DNA of 64,000 bases from [Borrelia] finlandensis (GCF_000181875.2 NZ_ABJZ02000002.1:62001-126000), one strand, 5' to 3'; shown: positions 30,172-39,828, numbered from the stretch's first letter. Program-made: numbers and translations. The notes: generated from the letters alone by a model not told the origin.

Positions 30172-31506
30172 ATGCTTGAAAGTTTGGGGTCAAATTTTAG
30201 AAATTTTATAAACTATCTTTCTGGAAAATCTACGATAAATGATAAAAACATTGCAGAGGCTATTGAGATTATTAAAAATTCTTTAGTTGATGCTGATGTT
30301 AACTTAAGAGTTATAAGGCGTTTTTTAAATTCTATAATTGAAGAATCCAAGGGAGTAAAAGTTTTAAGGGGTATTGATCCTAAATCTCAGTTTATTAAAA
30401 TTGTCAATGATAATCTTGTTAAATTTTTGGGAGGCAAAAGTTATGGGCTTAGTTTACATCCTGCCAATAAGCAATCTTATATTCTTATGTTGGGACTCCA
30501 AGGTTCTGGGAAGACCACGACATGTGCCAAGCTTTCTTTAAAGCTTAAAAAGGAAAATAGAAAAGTACTTCTTGTAGCTGCTGATACTTTTAGAGCGGCG
30601 GCCGTAGAGCAGTTAAAAATATTGGGTGGCCAAGTAGGTGTTCCAGTATTTTCAATTGAAGGGGAAAAAGATCCTATTAAAATTGTTAAAGCGTCCATGA
30701 AGTTTGCCGAGTCTAATTTTTTTGATTCTGTAATAGTTGATACCAGAGGACGACTTGAGATTGAATCTTTGTTGGTTGAAGAGATAAAAAAAATAAAGGG
30801 GATTTTGCGACCCGCAGAAACCATTTTAGTAGTAGACTCTATGATGGGGCAAGTTGCTGTAAATATTGCTAAGGAATTTAATGAGAATGTTGGACTTACC
30901 GGTGCAATATTTTCTAAGTTTGATTCAGATACTAGGGGGGGAGCTGTATTATCTTTTAAAAGTATTTGTGCAGTTCCCATTAAATTTATTGGTGTTGGAG
31001 AGAAAATTGAAGATCTTGATTCCTTTTACCCAGAAAGAATTGCTTCTAGAATTCTTGGCATGGGGGATGTTGTTAGTCTTGTAGAGAGGATTCAAAGTGT
31101 TGTTGACAAAGAAGAGGCTATTAAGCTTGAGGAAAAAATTAATAAAGCCAGTTTTAATTTTGAAGACTATCTGAGTCAATTTAGGCGCATTAGACAAGTA
31201 GGAGGGTTTTCTAATTTTGTAAGTTTTTTACCAGGTGTTTCAAAATCAATGCTGAATAGCAATAATTTAAATGAAGAAAGTTTTAATAAAGAAGAAGCTA
31301 TTATTCTTTCTATGACTAAAAAAGAAAGAATAAATCCAGTGATTTTGAATAATCCCTCAAGAAAAAAAAGAATAGCCATGGGAAGTGGAACAACTGTTTT
31401 TGATGTTAATAAGCTCATAAAAAAGTTTAGTCAAACAACTTTGATTATGAAAAAAATGAAAAACAAAGATTTTCAAAATAAGATTGCATCCCTTTTGGGA
31501 AAATAA
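30172..31506 (+). CDS. ffh: Ffh, signal recognition particle GTPase
   Basis: SRP54 homolog that targets membrane proteins with SRP RNA and FtsY. At 444 residues it has an N-domain, a G-domain with P-loop LGLQGSGKTTTC (about 104) and ADTFRAAAVEQL, and a C-terminal M-domain with SGTTVFDVNKLIK. Two GTPase motifs differ from consensus. The DTAGR of G3 is DTRGR, and TKxD of G4 with its RGGA loop reads SKFDSDTRGGA. The ATG at 30172 has AAGG upstream; a TTG at 30163 is unlikely. It is the first gene of a translation operon with rpsP and others. Confidence 0.93.
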   Translation: MLESLGSNFRNFINYLSGKSTINDKNIAEAIEIIKNSLVDADVNLRVIRRFLNSIIEESKGVKVLRGIDPKSQFIKIVNDNLVKFLGGKSYGLSLHPANKQSYILMLGLQGSGKTTTCAKLSLKLKKENRKVLLVAADTFRAAAVEQLKILGGQVGVPVFSIEGEKDPIKIVKASMKFAESNFFDSVIVDTRGRLEIESLLVEEIKKIKGILRPAETILVVDSMMGQVAVNIAKEFNENVGLTGAIFSKFDSDTRGGAVLSFKSICAVPIKFIGVGEKIEDLDSFYPERIASRILGMGDVVSLVERIQSVVDKEEAIKLEEKINKASFNFEDYLSQFRRIRQVGGFSNFVSFLPGVSKSMLNSNNLNEESFNKEEAIILSMTKKERINPVILNNPSRKKRIAMGSGTTVFDVNKLIKKFSQTTLIMKKMKNKDFQNKIASLLGK

Positions 31507-31518
31507 GGAGGAATAAAT

Positions 31519-31779
31519 TTGAGCGTTAAGATAAGATTGAAAAGAATGGGAGCTAAAAAAAGGCCTTATTATAGGATTGTAGTTATGAATTCTACGTCTC
31601 CTAGAGATGGTAGAGCAATTGAAGAGCTTGGTTATTATCATCCTGTTGAAAAGCAAAACCAAATAAAAATTAAGGAAGATAGAATGAAAGATTGGATAAG
31701 CAAGGGAGCAATTTTAAGTGATACAGTGAAAATGCTTTTGAATAAAAACAACTTGAATGCGAAAAGTCAGGAGGTTTAA
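31519..31779 (+). CDS. rpsP: Ribosomal protein bS16
   Basis: Small-subunit protein of 86 residues with the family start SVKIRLKRMGAKKRPYYRIVV. It uses a TTG start set by a near-perfect AAGGAGGA 5 bp upstream. It heads the conserved rpsP-khpA-rimM-trmD-rplS order found in many bacteria. khpA begins right after its stop. Confidence 0.97.
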   Translation: MSVKIRLKRMGAKKRPYYRIVVMNSTSPRDGRAIEELGYYHPVEKQNQIKIKEDRMKDWISKGAILSDTVKMLLNKNNLNAKSQEV

Positions 31780-32028
31780 ATGAAAGAGTATGGGAATGAG
31801 ATTGAACTTATAGAGTTTATAGTAAAGTCTCTTGTAGATAAAGAAGATGAAGTAAAGTTAAATGTAATTGAAGGGGAAAAATCAACTATTTTGGAATTAA
31901 GGGTTTCTCAAAGCGATGTGGGCAAGATAATCGGAAGACGGGGTCGTATTGCACGGGCTATTAGAACTTTGCTTGGAGCTTGTGCTGCCAAAACCAATAG
32001 GCGAGTGCAATTGGAAATTTTAGATTAA
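31780..32028 (+). CDS. khpA: KhpA-type KH-domain RNA-binding protein
   Basis: An 82-residue single KH domain (type II). The RNA-binding loop is GRRG in VGKIIGRRGRIARAIRTLL (near 53), and the C-terminus is RRVQLEILD. In other bacteria KhpA pairs with KhpB/Jag to bind many RNAs and affects cell elongation; here only the position between rpsP and rimM is seen. The ATG abuts the rpsP stop, with AGGAGG inside the rpsP end. Confidence 0.92.
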   Translation: MKEYGNEIELIEFIVKSLVDKEDEVKLNVIEGEKSTILELRVSQSDVGKIIGRRGRIARAIRTLLGACAAKTNRRVQLEILD

Positions 32029-32031
32029 TTT

Positions 32032-32532
32032 ATGTTTATTAAGGGCGTTATATTATCGTCTTATGGAGTTAATGGGTATGCTAAGGTTAAAAGCATATCC
32101 AATAACTTTTGTGATTTTATTAATCTAAAAAACAATAAAGTTCTTTTAAAAAAAAGCAATAACTCCAGTGTTGAAGCTAAAGTTGTAGATGTTAATATAA
32201 AGGGTAATTCCTTATTTTTGAAGTTTGAAGAGATTGATACCCCAGAGGCAGTTAGGTCGCTGATTGGTTTTGAATTGTGGGTTGATGATTTGCTTGCATC
32301 GAGCTTAAAAGAAGGCGAATATTATTTAGGAAAGCTTATTGGCTATGCCATTGTTAATAACAATAAAAAACTAGGAGAAGTTGTAGCTTTCTTTGAATAT
32401 TTAAATAGTGTATTTCTTGAGGTCAGAGTGGGTATTAAATTTTTCTTTATTCCCTTTTTGAGTATATATATTGGAGATATAAATGCTCAAGAAAAAACAA
32501 TTGAGCTTAAGGTTTTGGATCTTTTAAAATGA
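32032..32532 (+). CDS. rimM: RimM, 16S rRNA processing factor
   Basis: Helps mature the 30S head around uS19. It has 166 residues: an N-terminal barrel (IKGVILSSYGVNGYAKVKS, the usual GxxGxxGxxxV pattern) and a PRC-barrel C-terminal half (EGEYYLGKLIGYAIV, then FIPFLSIYIGDI). It begins 3 bp after khpA and overlaps trmD by 4 bases. Confidence 0.93.
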   Translation: MFIKGVILSSYGVNGYAKVKSISNNFCDFINLKNNKVLLKKSNNSSVEAKVVDVNIKGNSLFLKFEEIDTPEAVRSLIGFELWVDDLLASSLKEGEYYLGKLIGYAIVNNNKKLGEVVAFFEYLNSVFLEVRVGIKFFFIPFLSIYIGDINAQEKTIELKVLDLLK

Positions 32533-33248
32533 AATTTACGGTTTTATCCCTTTTTCCAGCAATAATTAAGCCATTTTTTGAAAATTCAATAATGAAAAAA
32601 GCTATTAATAAGGGAATGGTAAGTTTTGAGCTTGTTGATGTTAGAGATTTTTCAAAAGATAAGCATAAAAGATGTGATGATTTGCCTTATGGGGGCGGTG
32701 CTGGGATGGTATTGAAGGCTGAACCAATTTCTTTTGCCCTTGAGCATGTAAAGTCCGCCAAGAAAACGACAATATTTTTAAGTCCCTCTGGGATAAAGTA
32801 TAGCCAAGAGTTGGCTTATTCCTTGTCAAAAAGAGAAGAAATTGTTATAATTTGTGGAAGATATGAAGGAATTGATCAACGTATTATAGATTTGTATGTT
32901 GATTTTGAGATTTCTATTGGGGATTATGTTTTATCTTCAGGAGAGATTGCAGCTCTTGTTTTAATAGATAGTGTATATAGGTTACTAGATGGAGTAATAA
33001 ATCCTAATTCTTTATTAGAAGAATCATTTGGTGTAAAAAATGGATTGCTTGAATATCCTCATTATACCAGGCCCTATAATTTTAAGGGGATAAAGGTTCC
33101 AGAAGTTCTTCTTTCAGGGCATCATGCAAATATAAAGAATTGGAGGCTTGTTAAAGCTAGAGAAAAAACTAAGAAAAATAGATATGATTTATACCTTAAA
33201 TATTTAGAGATAATAGGAGAAGATAATGGATTTGATAAGAAAAATTGA
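32529..33248 (+). CDS. trmD: TrmD, tRNA (guanine-N1-)-methyltransferase
   Basis: Methylates G37 in tRNAs reading CUN, CCN and CGG codons. This 239-residue SPOUT enzyme has [14 protein letters not shown] (about 56), the knot sequences [12 protein letters not shown] and [19 protein letters not shown], and a C-terminal [13 protein letters not shown]. It overlaps rimM by 4 and rplS by 23 bases. Confidence 0.96.
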   Translation: MKFTVLSLFPAIIKPFFENSIMKKAINKGMVSFELVDVRDFSKDKHKRCDDLPYGGGAGMVLKAEPISFALEHVKSAKKTTIFLSPSGIKYSQELAYSLSKREEIVIICGRYEGIDQRIIDLYVDFEISIGDYVLSSGEIAALVLIDSVYRLLDGVINPNSLLEESFGVKNGLLEYPHYTRPYNFKGIKVPEVLLSGHHANIKNWRLVKAREKTKKNRYDLYLKYLEIIGEDNGFDKKN

Positions 33249-33591
33249 AGCTCAGAATAAGAAAAATGAGACTTTTGTCTTTAATGTGGGAGATACTGTG
33301 AGGGTTGTTTACAAAATTATTGAGGGTAGTAATGAAAGATTGCAGAGTTTTGAAGGGATTGTTATTTCTTTCCAAAACAAGGGAATTGGCAAAACATTTT
33401 TGATTAGAAAAATTTCTTCAGGAATAGGTGTTGAAAAAATTTTCCCAGTATATTCTCCTATTATAGAAAAGGTTGAAGTTTTAAGAAGGGGAAAGGTTAG
33501 AAGGGCAAAGCTTTATTATATGAGGAATAGAATCGGTAAAGCTGCTATGAAGATAAAGGAGCGCCTTAATATTAAAAAAGTTAAGCATTAG
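33226..33591 (+). CDS. rplS: Ribosomal protein bL19
   Basis: Large-subunit protein at the subunit interface, 121 residues. It has the family pattern [13 protein letters not shown] near 20, [11 protein letters not shown] and the basic [16 protein letters not shown]. The ATG lies inside the trmD end with AGGAGA upstream. Last gene of the rpsP cluster; a 372-bp gap follows. Confidence 0.96.
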   Translation: MDLIRKIEAQNKKNETFVFNVGDTVRVVYKIIEGSNERLQSFEGIVISFQNKGIGKTFLIRKISSGIGVEKIFPVYSPIIEKVEVLRRGKVRRAKLYYMRNRIGKAAMKIKERLNIKKVKH

Positions 33592-33963
33592 TTTTTAATT
33601 ATTTTAAATATTTTAGTAAATTAGGCTATAAGATGAATCAAATTAGATTGAGATTAAAAATTGTTTTTGATTGATCTTTTGTTTTGTAAATTTTTATTCA
33701 AGATTTAATAGAGTTTTTACTATTTTAAGAAATAATTTTGGTAAGCTTGGTCGTGTGTTTATTATAATTGAGAGCATTATTTAACCATTCTTATTAAATT
33801 TCAATGAGGGTTTGATTTTACTTTTGTCTTTAAAAAGCTAAAGATTTAAAGTTTTGATTTTTTGAAAAACTTTCAGGCTATGTGAGTGATTTTGTTCTTA
33901 AATATTTGTTTTTATTTTTTTGAAGAGTAAATATTTATTTTTTGTAGTTAAGGAGAGTTAATT
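33592..33963 (+). other. 372-bp AT-rich gap without a gene
   Basis: No ORF, RNA gene or clear terminator is seen. It contains a hairpin with an 8-bp stem AAAGTTTT / AAAACTTT (33848-33855 with 33866-33873) and a 10-nt loop. A TATAAT occurs at 33763-33768 but without a good -35 at the right distance. The last bases hold AAGGAGAG, the ribosome site of the next gene. It is long for this compact region, so a 5' leader or small RNA is possible. Confidence 0.4.
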
Positions 33964-34503
33964 TTGAAATATACTCAAAGTAAGTTCAAGAGTAGTAATT
34001 TTCAGAAACATAATAAACGTTTTTATGGTTTTAAGAATAAAAGATTAAATTCTGAGAGCAAAAGTCAAAATGTTGCCCCGCTAAACAGTTTTAATAATAA
34101 ATCGACTGTTTTGAATGCAGATAAACAAAATGTTTTTAAAGGTAAATTTAGAAGAAAAAGTATAAAATTTAAAACAAGAATAAATCTTGATGTTGCTTGT
34201 GCTATTTGTGAAAAAAAAATAAATGATATTGTTTGTAGCATGTCTTTAAAGGTTGAAAATGAAGATAAACCTGTTCATTTTGATTGTGTTATCAATAAAT
34301 TAACATCTGAAAATAATCTTTCAAGTAATGAAAAATTGGTTTATAAAGGTGCTGGTAAATTTTTTATTGTGGATACATCTTCTAGAGGAGAATATTTATA
34401 TTTCAAAATTATTAAAGAAATTGAATTTGAAAATTTAGAAGAACAACCAATATGGCGTAAAAAAATTTTCAAAGATATTAATAGGGAGTTTAGGCTTTCT
34501 TGA
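33964..34503 (+). CDS. Basic protein with a zinc-like CCHC site, unknown function
   Basis: 179 residues from a TTG start placed by AAGGAGAG 6 bp upstream. The first 70 residues are very basic and low-complexity (Lys, Asn, Ser, Phe), suggesting RNA or DNA contact. Then comes C79-A-I-C82, and later H105-F-D-C108, which could hold one zinc. The C-terminal third ([27 protein letters not shown]) looks like beta strands. The stop is one base from the coaD start. I do not recognise the family. Confidence 0.75.
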   Translation: MKYTQSKFKSSNFQKHNKRFYGFKNKRLNSESKSQNVAPLNSFNNKSTVLNADKQNVFKGKFRRKSIKFKTRINLDVACAICEKKINDIVCSMSLKVENEDKPVHFDCVINKLTSENNLSSNEKLVYKGAGKFFIVDTSSRGEYLYFKIIKEIEFENLEEQPIWRKKIFKDINREFRLS

Positions 34504-34504
34504 T

Positions 34505-34996
34505 ATGAAGGTGGCAGTTTTTCCAGGATCTTTTGATCCAATTACTTGGGGGCATATTGATTTAATTAAAAGATCGTTGGCTATTTTTGACAAAGTTGTT
34601 GTTTTAGTAGCTAAAAATAAATCAAAAAAATATTTGCTAGGTGATATTGAGAGGTTTAGCCTTACAAAAGATGTTGTTTCGTCTTTAAATTTTTCAAATG
34701 TGTTTGTAGATAGGTATAGCGGGTTTATTGTTGATTATGCATTGATTAATTCTATTAAATTTATTGTTAGAGGAATTAGGGCTTTTAATGATTTTGATAT
34801 AGAGTTTGAAAGATATCTTGTTAATAATAAGTTAAATTTTGAAATTGATACTATATTTTTACCAAGTAGTGCAGAACATTTATATGTAAGGTCGGATTTT
34901 GTAAAGGAATTAATGTTGAAAAAGGATGTTGATCTTTCTAATTTTGTTCCAGAATTGGTGTTTAATAGATTAAAATCTAAGTTTATTGACAAATGA
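34505..34996 (+). CDS. coaD: Phosphopantetheine adenylyltransferase
   Basis: Makes dephospho-CoA from 4'-phosphopantetheine and ATP. The 163-residue nucleotidyltransferase has [16 protein letters not shown] (TxGH, about 6-20), [13 protein letters not shown], and [11 protein letters not shown] in place of the ISSTxVRE region. CoA is a main thiol in Borrelia, so the enzyme links with the CoA-disulfide reductase gene near the end of the window. The end of the gene carries the -35 of the next promoter. Confidence 0.95.
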   Translation: MKVAVFPGSFDPITWGHIDLIKRSLAIFDKVVVLVAKNKSKKYLLGDIERFSLTKDVVSSLNFSNVFVDRYSGFIVDYALINSIKFIVRGIRAFNDFDIEFERYLVNNKLNFEIDTIFLPSSAEHLYVRSDFVKELMLKKDVDLSNFVPELVFNRLKSKFIDK

Positions 34997-35015
34997 CTTG
35001 GTTAATATATATATT
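34986..35015 (+). promoter_or_regulatory. Candidate sigma-70 promoter for rpmF-acpP-rnc
   Basis: A perfect TTGACA (34986-34991), overlapping the last codons of coaD, is 18 bp from TATATT (35010-35015). rpmF starts at 35060 with AGGAGA about 8 bp upstream. Confidence 0.5.
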
Positions 35016-35059
35016 ATTAAGATAATTTAATGTAGTTTAAAAGTAGTTAGGAGAAAGTA

Positions 35060-35242
35060 ATGGCTGTTCCAAAATTTAAGCCTTCAAAATCTAGAAGTAG
35101 AACAAGGCGTAGTATAAATATGAGAAAAAAAATTCCACAATTTCAAGAATGTTCTAATTGTGGTAATCTTGGCGTGAGACATAGGATTTGTTTAAAATGT
35201 GGATATTATAGGAATAACCAATATCTAGAAATAGGTTTGTAG
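35060..35242 (+). CDS. rpmF: Ribosomal protein bL32
   Basis: A 60-residue large-subunit protein. It starts [17 protein letters not shown] and keeps the zinc-ribbon pairs CSNCG and CLKCG, so it is the Cys-containing (C+) form. It precedes acpP, a common pairing. Confidence 0.96.
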
Positions 35243-35265
35243 CTTGTAGTAAGGAAGGTGTATTC

Positions 35266-35508
35266 ATGGATAATGATGAAATTTTTAGCAAGGTTAGGTC
35301 TATTATATCTGAGCAACTTGATAAAAAAGAAGATGAAATTACCACAGACTCTAGATTTGTTGAAGATCTTAATGCAGATAGTCTAGATATTTATGAGCTT
35401 TTGTATTTGCTTGAAGAGGCCTTTGATGATAAGATTCCAGAGAACGAAGCCAATGAATTTGAGACGGTAGGCGATGTTGTTAATTTTATTAAAAAGAGAA
35501 AGGGTTGA
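35266..35508 (+). CDS. acpP: Acyl carrier protein
   Basis: An 80-residue acidic carrier; Ser39 in [11 protein letters not shown] is the 4'-phosphopantetheine attachment site. Borrelia lacks a full fatty-acid synthesis pathway (general knowledge), so the carrier probably serves phospholipid or other acyl transfer. AAGGAAGGTG precedes the ATG. Its TGA overlaps the ATG of rnc. Confidence 0.95.
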   Translation: MDNDEIFSKVRSIISEQLDKKEDEITTDSRFVEDLNADSLDIYELLYLLEEAFDDKIPENEANEFETVGDVVNFIKKRKG

Positions 35509-36245
35509 TGAAAAAAAATTCTTCTGATTTTTGTTTGTGTAATGAAAGAAAAGCTCAATTGAGTAAATTTTTGGAGAATTTGAGCATTGATTTTAGTAAT
35601 TTTGATTTATTGGATACAGCATTGTGTCATTCGTCGTATTCTAATGAGTTGGATCAAAAATCTAGTAATAATGAGAGATTAGAATTTTTGGGAGATTCTG
35701 TGCTTAATTTGATTATTACAGATCATCTTTATAAAACTTATCCAAATAAAAGTGAAGGAGAGCTCAGTAAGGCCAGATCTTATATTGTTAGTGAAGATTC
35801 CCTATCTAATATTGCTAGAGAGATTAATCTTGGTTCTTATATTTTGCTAGGTAGAGGAGAGGAGAGTAATGATGGTCGAAACAAAAAAGGCATTCTTGCA
35901 GATGCTATTGAAGCTTTTGTAGGCGCTATTTATCTTGATAGTGGGTTTTTAAGAGCAACAGAATTTGTGGTTGGACTTTTTGATATGTATATAAGATTGA
36001 TGTTTAATAGGGGTGATTTTAAAGATTATAAGAGTTTGTTACAAGAATATGTTCAAAAGAAATATAAAATCTCACCAAGTTATAAGCTAGACAAGGAAAT
36101 AGGTCCAGACCATGATAAAGTTTTTTGTGTGGAACTTTATGTTGGAGAAAATTTTATATCAAATGGAAAGGGCAAATCTAAAAAAGAAGCGGAAATGAGG
36201 GCGGCTGAAGTAGCTTTAAAAGCTATGGAAAACATTAACCTTTAA
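35508..36245 (+). CDS. rnc: Ribonuclease III
   Basis: Cleaves double-stranded RNA, including rRNA precursors. The 245-residue protein has the signature [19 protein letters not shown] near 49-67, the acidic pair in [19 protein letters not shown], and a C-terminal double-stranded RNA-binding domain (about 170-243, [19 protein letters not shown]). ATG 35508 is used rather than the overlapping TTG 35505. Its 3' end overlaps the convergent CCA-enzyme gene by 30 bases. Confidence 0.96.
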   Translation: MKKNSSDFCLCNERKAQLSKFLENLSIDFSNFDLLDTALCHSSYSNELDQKSSNNERLEFLGDSVLNLIITDHLYKTYPNKSEGELSKARSYIVSEDSLSNIAREINLGSYILLGRGEESNDGRNKKGILADAIEAFVGAIYLDSGFLRATEFVVGLFDMYIRLMFNRGDFKDYKSLLQEYVQKKYKISPSYKLDKEIGPDHDKVFCVELYVGENFISNGKGKSKKEAEMRAAEVALKAMENINL

Positions 36246-37448
36246 GGTTTTGATTTTTTTTATAAGATAATTTTTAGTATTAAGCTTGGGATTTTCAATT
36301 ACACATCGTAGTAGCATATTTAAAATTTTACCTATATTTTTGTTTTCTATTTGTTCTAGATTTTGAATATCTTTTCCGTTTATTTTTAAATCTTTTAAAG
36401 AGAGAGGATTTTTTAGCAATTTTTTTCTTTTTATGTTTTTTATTATAAATAAATATCTTTTATTTTTTCCTTTGAGCGCTTTGTATATATCAATTATTTC
36501 TTTATAATGCTCTCTTGTGCTTTTGCTAAGCAAATATCTAATATCACTTAATTTTTTGACATTAAAAATATTGTTATTATCGATTATGCTTCTATAAAAT
36601 AAAATTAGCTTAATTTCTTTATTTGAGAATTTAAGTAAAGTTAATTTTTCTTTTAGTTCTTTGATAGGTTTTTTAATTGTCAATATTGTGATTGCTTTTA
36701 GATAAAATTTGTTTTTATCAAGTAGAGCAATTTTTTTGATTACTTTTGTTTTTATTTCTAGATTAAAAAAATTTTTAAAAAAATCAACTTTTTTAAGATA
36801 ATAAATTCCTTTTTGTATATTTATGCCTTCTAATAATTTGTGAAATTCATTTTTTATTCTTTCTTTTGAAATCATTAAAATATTTTCTTTTTTATATTTC
36901 ATTGAAATTAAAGTATTTTTTTCAATGTTAAAATTAAGTGTGGATGAAAATCTTGCTGCTCTAAGTATTCTAAGGGCGTCTTCTTCAAATCTTTTGTTTG
37001 GATTTCCTATGCATCTTATTATTTTCTTATTAAGGTCTTTTTTCCCATTATAGCAATCTATTATGTTAAAGTTGAAAATATCCATTGCAATTGCATTAAT
37101 TGTAAAATCTCTTCTTTCAAGATCTTGAATTAAATTTTTAGTGTATTCTACTTGTTTGGGGGCTCTGTTGTTTTCATATTCTTTTTCTATTCTGTATGTG
37201 GTGATTTCAAAGATTTTTTTATTAAAAATAATACCAATTGTGCCGTGTTTTATTCCTGTTTTAATGTTATTTGGAAATAATGTTATTATTTCTTCAGGAG
37301 TTGCATTTGTTGCAAAATCAAAATCGTAAGGCTGCTTATTAAGTAGTAAGTCTCTTAAAGCGCCCCCAACTAAATAAAATTCGTAGTTATTTTTTTTAAA
37401 TATTTTACCAATTTTAATTATATTTGGATTGTTTCTTCCTAGATTCAT
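36216..37448 (-). CDS. cca: CCA tRNA nucleotidyltransferase / poly(A) polymerase family
   Basis: Class II nucleotidyltransferase, 410 residues, expected to add CCA to tRNA 3' ends. N-terminal motifs are [12 protein letters not shown] and [12 protein letters not shown] (catalytic Asp pair), then [12 protein letters not shown] and [14 protein letters not shown]. The C-terminal half is Lys/Ile-rich and poorly conserved. All three tRNA genes in this window lack an encoded CCA, so such activity is needed. Poly(A) polymerases share these motifs, and some annotations call it papS; one enzyme may serve both. It is a lone minus-strand gene convergent with rnc. Confidence 0.88.
   Translation of the reverse strand: MNLGRNNPNIIKIGKIFKKNNYEFYLVGGALRDLLLNKQPYDFDFATNATPEEIITLFPNNIKTGIKHGTIGIIFNKKIFEITTYRIEKEYENNRAPKQVEYTKNLIQDLERRDFTINAIAMDIFNFNIIDCYNGKKDLNKKIIRCIGNPNKRFEEDALRILRAARFSSTLNFNIEKNTLISMKYKKENILMISKERIKNEFHKLLEGINIQKGIYYLKKVDFFKNFFNLEIKTKVIKKIALLDKNKFYLKAITILTIKKPIKELKEKLTLLKFSNKEIKLILFYRSIIDNNNIFNVKKLSDIRYLLSKSTREHYKEIIDIYKALKGKNKRYLFIIKNIKRKKLLKNPLSLKDLKINGKDIQNLEQIENKNIGKILNMLLRCVIENPKLNTKNYLIKKIKTLKVNVFHSF
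36237..36261 (+). terminator. Terminator at the end of rnc
   Basis: The 6-bp stem AACCTT / AAGGTT (36237-36242 with 36244-36249) contains the rnc stop and is followed by TTGA and a run of eight T (36254-36261). The loop of one base on paper means the real hairpin opens a few pairs. It lies inside the 3' coding end of the opposite gene. Confidence 0.45.
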
Positions 37449-37562
37449 ATAAAATTATATTATAGTGTAAATAATTTTTTTCTAAAATTGATTTACAATT
37501 TTAATTTATTTGAAGTATGCTGTAAGTAGTACTTTATTTTTAAATGGTTTTATTGGGGTTTT

Positions 37563-39335
37563 ATGAGTGGTAATAACAATAGCGTATACAACTCTATAGG
37601 TCAACTTTCAAAGGAGACTAAAAATAGGTTGATGAATGATATAAGAAAAAGTTTAGGTTTGAATTCTTCCGATTTTGTTTTGCCCAATAGTAGTAATGAG
37701 CCTTATGTTGATTCTCAGCTTGAAAAATTTCTTTCGGGGCGCTTAATGGAAGAATCATTTCTTATTAGAATGTGGTTAACTATTTTAAATTTTTTTCAGA
37801 AAGATAAAAGCAAAGAAGATATATATAAAGCTTATGTTATAAAAAACCTGGAAAATCAAATTAATGAAATGTGTAAAAATCCAGTAATAGATTTTAAGAG
37901 AGAATGTTTGCATGTTGGTTTTGTAGAAATGTTTTTTAGTGTTTGCCGATATTCAATGGAATTGAAAGAATTTTTTAGGAAATTAGAAAAAGGTGGTATT
38001 GTTGTTGAGCAAACTATTTTAGAAATTATTCAAAGCAAAGTTCTTAACTCTAAGAACAATTTGGAAGATTTTTTGGATGAAGGTGAATATGAGCTTTTTT
38101 TAAAAAAAGAAAAAACCCAAAACGATTTAGAAGAATCTCTTAAGGTCAAGATAAATGAATATATTAATTCTATTCCATCTAGTACTTACAAAATTGTCTC
38201 GGATATGTTTGAGTTTTATTATGTTTTTAATAGTTTGGCGTTTTTTCCTTACAAATCTTTTTTTTCATTTTTCAATGTAGATCTTTTAGATAGTGCTGAG
38301 AATATTAGCATTGTTGACTTTGAGGTTGGATTTGGAACCAGCTTTTCAAGTGTTAGTAAGTATTTGAATTCCTTTTTTGACATTTTGTATACATTAAAAG
38401 ATATTGAGATAGATGAGGATATTGTTAAAAGCATTATATCAAATTATTTTTCAATATCTGATGATATTAGTAATTCAGAGATAATTTCAAGAGAAGATCA
38501 TATATCTCGGGTAGAATATGTATTGAAAAATGTTTTATCTATTGTATCTAAGATTGTTGGCTTGTCGAGGACTTTGCCTTATTTAGATATTTTTAGAGTA
38601 TATTGCAAAAATCCTGTTGTATCTCCTAAAAAATATGTACCCTTTTTTGATGTAAAAAATTTTTATGAGAATATTTTATTTTTAAATGTTATGGGTCAGG
38701 CTATTAAAAAGCGTGATAGCTCTTTAAAAGTTCTTGTTATCAAAGAAATAAAAAATCTTGTTAGAGATCCTAGTGTAATTTTAAATTTAAAAGGCGAGAT
38801 TTTTAATGAATTAAATCTTGGTCGTTATAGTTTTAAAAAGTTATATTTTCTTAATGATTTTTTTAAAAACATATATGATGTTAGAATGATGGAAGTTTTA
38901 AGAACTATAAATAATGTCGTATTAATCAATAATCATGATTTGAGAAATATATATGTTGACATTGAAAATAATATTACTGCTTTGAAAAAAGAAATTTATA
39001 ATATTTACTTTGAGATTGATTATAAAAATGAAGAGTTTGAAAGGTATAAAAGAGATGTTAAAATTGATGACTCTTATAAGGAAAGGATTTTGAAGTGGTG
39101 CTTAACAGAATCGGTTTCTATTGATAAGGTTTCCAATAGATTTGTAGATTATTTTATTGAGCTTAAAAAGAGGTGCTTGTCTCTGTTGGAAAATCATAAT
39201 GTTTTTATTCGAAAATCTTTAACGGTTTCTTACAAATCAATGGTAACTGAAAATAAAACAATTACATTAGCCGATGTTATTGGCAATCTTTTGGAAATCA
39301 TAAATCAAGCACTTTTTATAATAAAAAATTTATAA
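37563..39335 (+). CDS. Large conserved hypothetical protein
   Basis: 590 residues, no signal peptide. The N-terminus MSGNNNSVYNSIGQLSKETKN precedes a long, mostly helical protein rich in Asn, Lys, Phe and Ile. There is one moderately hydrophobic stretch (FLIRMWLTILNFF, about 61-73) but no clear multi-span membrane domain. Pairs such as YKIVSDMFEFYYVFNSLAFFPY may form buried helices. I recognise no catalytic motif. A small membrane protein gene follows 5 bp after the stop, probably in the same transcript. The size and context suggest a spirochete-specific structural or cell-envelope-linked protein, which is only a guess. Confidence 0.8.
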   Translation: MSGNNNSVYNSIGQLSKETKNRLMNDIRKSLGLNSSDFVLPNSSNEPYVDSQLEKFLSGRLMEESFLIRMWLTILNFFQKDKSKEDIYKAYVIKNLENQINEMCKNPVIDFKRECLHVGFVEMFFSVCRYSMELKEFFRKLEKGGIVVEQTILEIIQSKVLNSKNNLEDFLDEGEYELFLKKEKTQNDLEESLKVKINEYINSIPSSTYKIVSDMFEFYYVFNSLAFFPYKSFFSFFNVDLLDSAENISIVDFEVGFGTSFSSVSKYLNSFFDILYTLKDIEIDEDIVKSIISNYFSISDDISNSEIISREDHISRVEYVLKNVLSIVSKIVGLSRTLPYLDIFRVYCKNPVVSPKKYVPFFDVKNFYENILFLNVMGQAIKKRDSSLKVLVIKEIKNLVRDPSVILNLKGEIFNELNLGRYSFKKLYFLNDFFKNIYDVRMMEVLRTINNVVLINNHDLRNIYVDIENNITALKKEIYNIYFEIDYKNEEFERYKRDVKIDDSYKERILKWCLTESVSIDKVSNRFVDYFIELKKRCLSLLENHNVFIRKSLTVSYKSMVTENKTITLADVIGNLLEIINQALFIIKNL

Positions 39336-39340
39336 ATTTC

Positions 39341-39664
39341 ATGAAAGCTTTTAAAGTAAAAAATTTAAGACGTTTTTCAAATTTTATTAGAATTTTGGTT
39401 ATTGTATTGTTTTTAAATTCTTTGCTAAGTTTGTTCGTGTTTTTGGCCGGTTCTTACAATATTTTTGTTTACAATTTTCAGAAATTTTATCTTGATCTTG
39501 CTATTATTTTAAGCTCTGTTTCTTTTGGGCTTGAATCTACTAGACTGATATTTTTTTATTTTTTGAAAAATAAAAAAATTAAGTATTATTTAATTTTAAT
39601 TTTTAGTTTTATAATTTTTTTTATTGCTCTTGTTTTTAAAATTTTTCTTTCTGGTAATAAATAG
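39341..39664 (+). CDS. Small membrane protein, unknown function
   Basis: 107 residues with a basic start (MKAFKVKNLRRFSNF) and three hydrophobic segments at about 16-38, 47-69 and 80-104. No motif recognised. It follows the 590-residue unknown gene by 5 bp and precedes the tRNA pair. Confidence 0.7.
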   Translation: MKAFKVKNLRRFSNFIRILVIVLFLNSLLSLFVFLAGSYNIFVYNFQKFYLDLAIILSSVSFGLESTRLIFFYFLKNKKIKYYLILIFSFIIFFIALVFKIFLSGNK

Positions 39665-39702
39665 ATTAAGGAAGATTATATTAATTATTTATCATTATTC
39701 TA

Positions 39703-39729
39703 TTGACTAATGAATTTTATTTTTATAAA
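39703..39729 (+). promoter_or_regulatory. Candidate promoter of the tRNA-Thr/tRNA-Tyr unit
   Basis: TTGACT (39703-39708) and TATAAA (39724-39729) with a short 15-bp spacer, 20 bp before tRNA-Thr. The AACTAA / TTAGTT inverted repeat at 39728-39742 overlaps the initiation region; it could instead be a weak terminator of the upstream gene pair. Confidence 0.35.
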
Positions 39730-39749
39730 CTAACTATTAGTTTTTGTTT

Positions 39750-39823
39750 GCCGACTTAGCTCAGCTGGCCAGAGCAGCGGTCTTGTAAACCGCAGGTCGT
39801 CGGTTCGAATCCGACAGTCGGCT
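39750..39823 (+). tRNA. tRNA-Thr (UGU anticodon)
   Basis: 74 nt. Acceptor GCCGACT / AGTCGGC is perfectly paired, anticodon stem GCGGT / ACCGC encloses CTTGTAA with anticodon TGT, and the T-arm is TCGG-TTCGAAT-CCGA. The discriminator is T and no CCA is encoded. Confidence 0.96.
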
Positions 39824-39828
39824 TTTAT

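Noticed and set aside
30477..30980. Minus-strand ORF of 167 codons inside ffh
   Set aside because: Opposite strand of a conserved gene, no ribosome site and Ser/Thr-rich composition typical of antisense frames.
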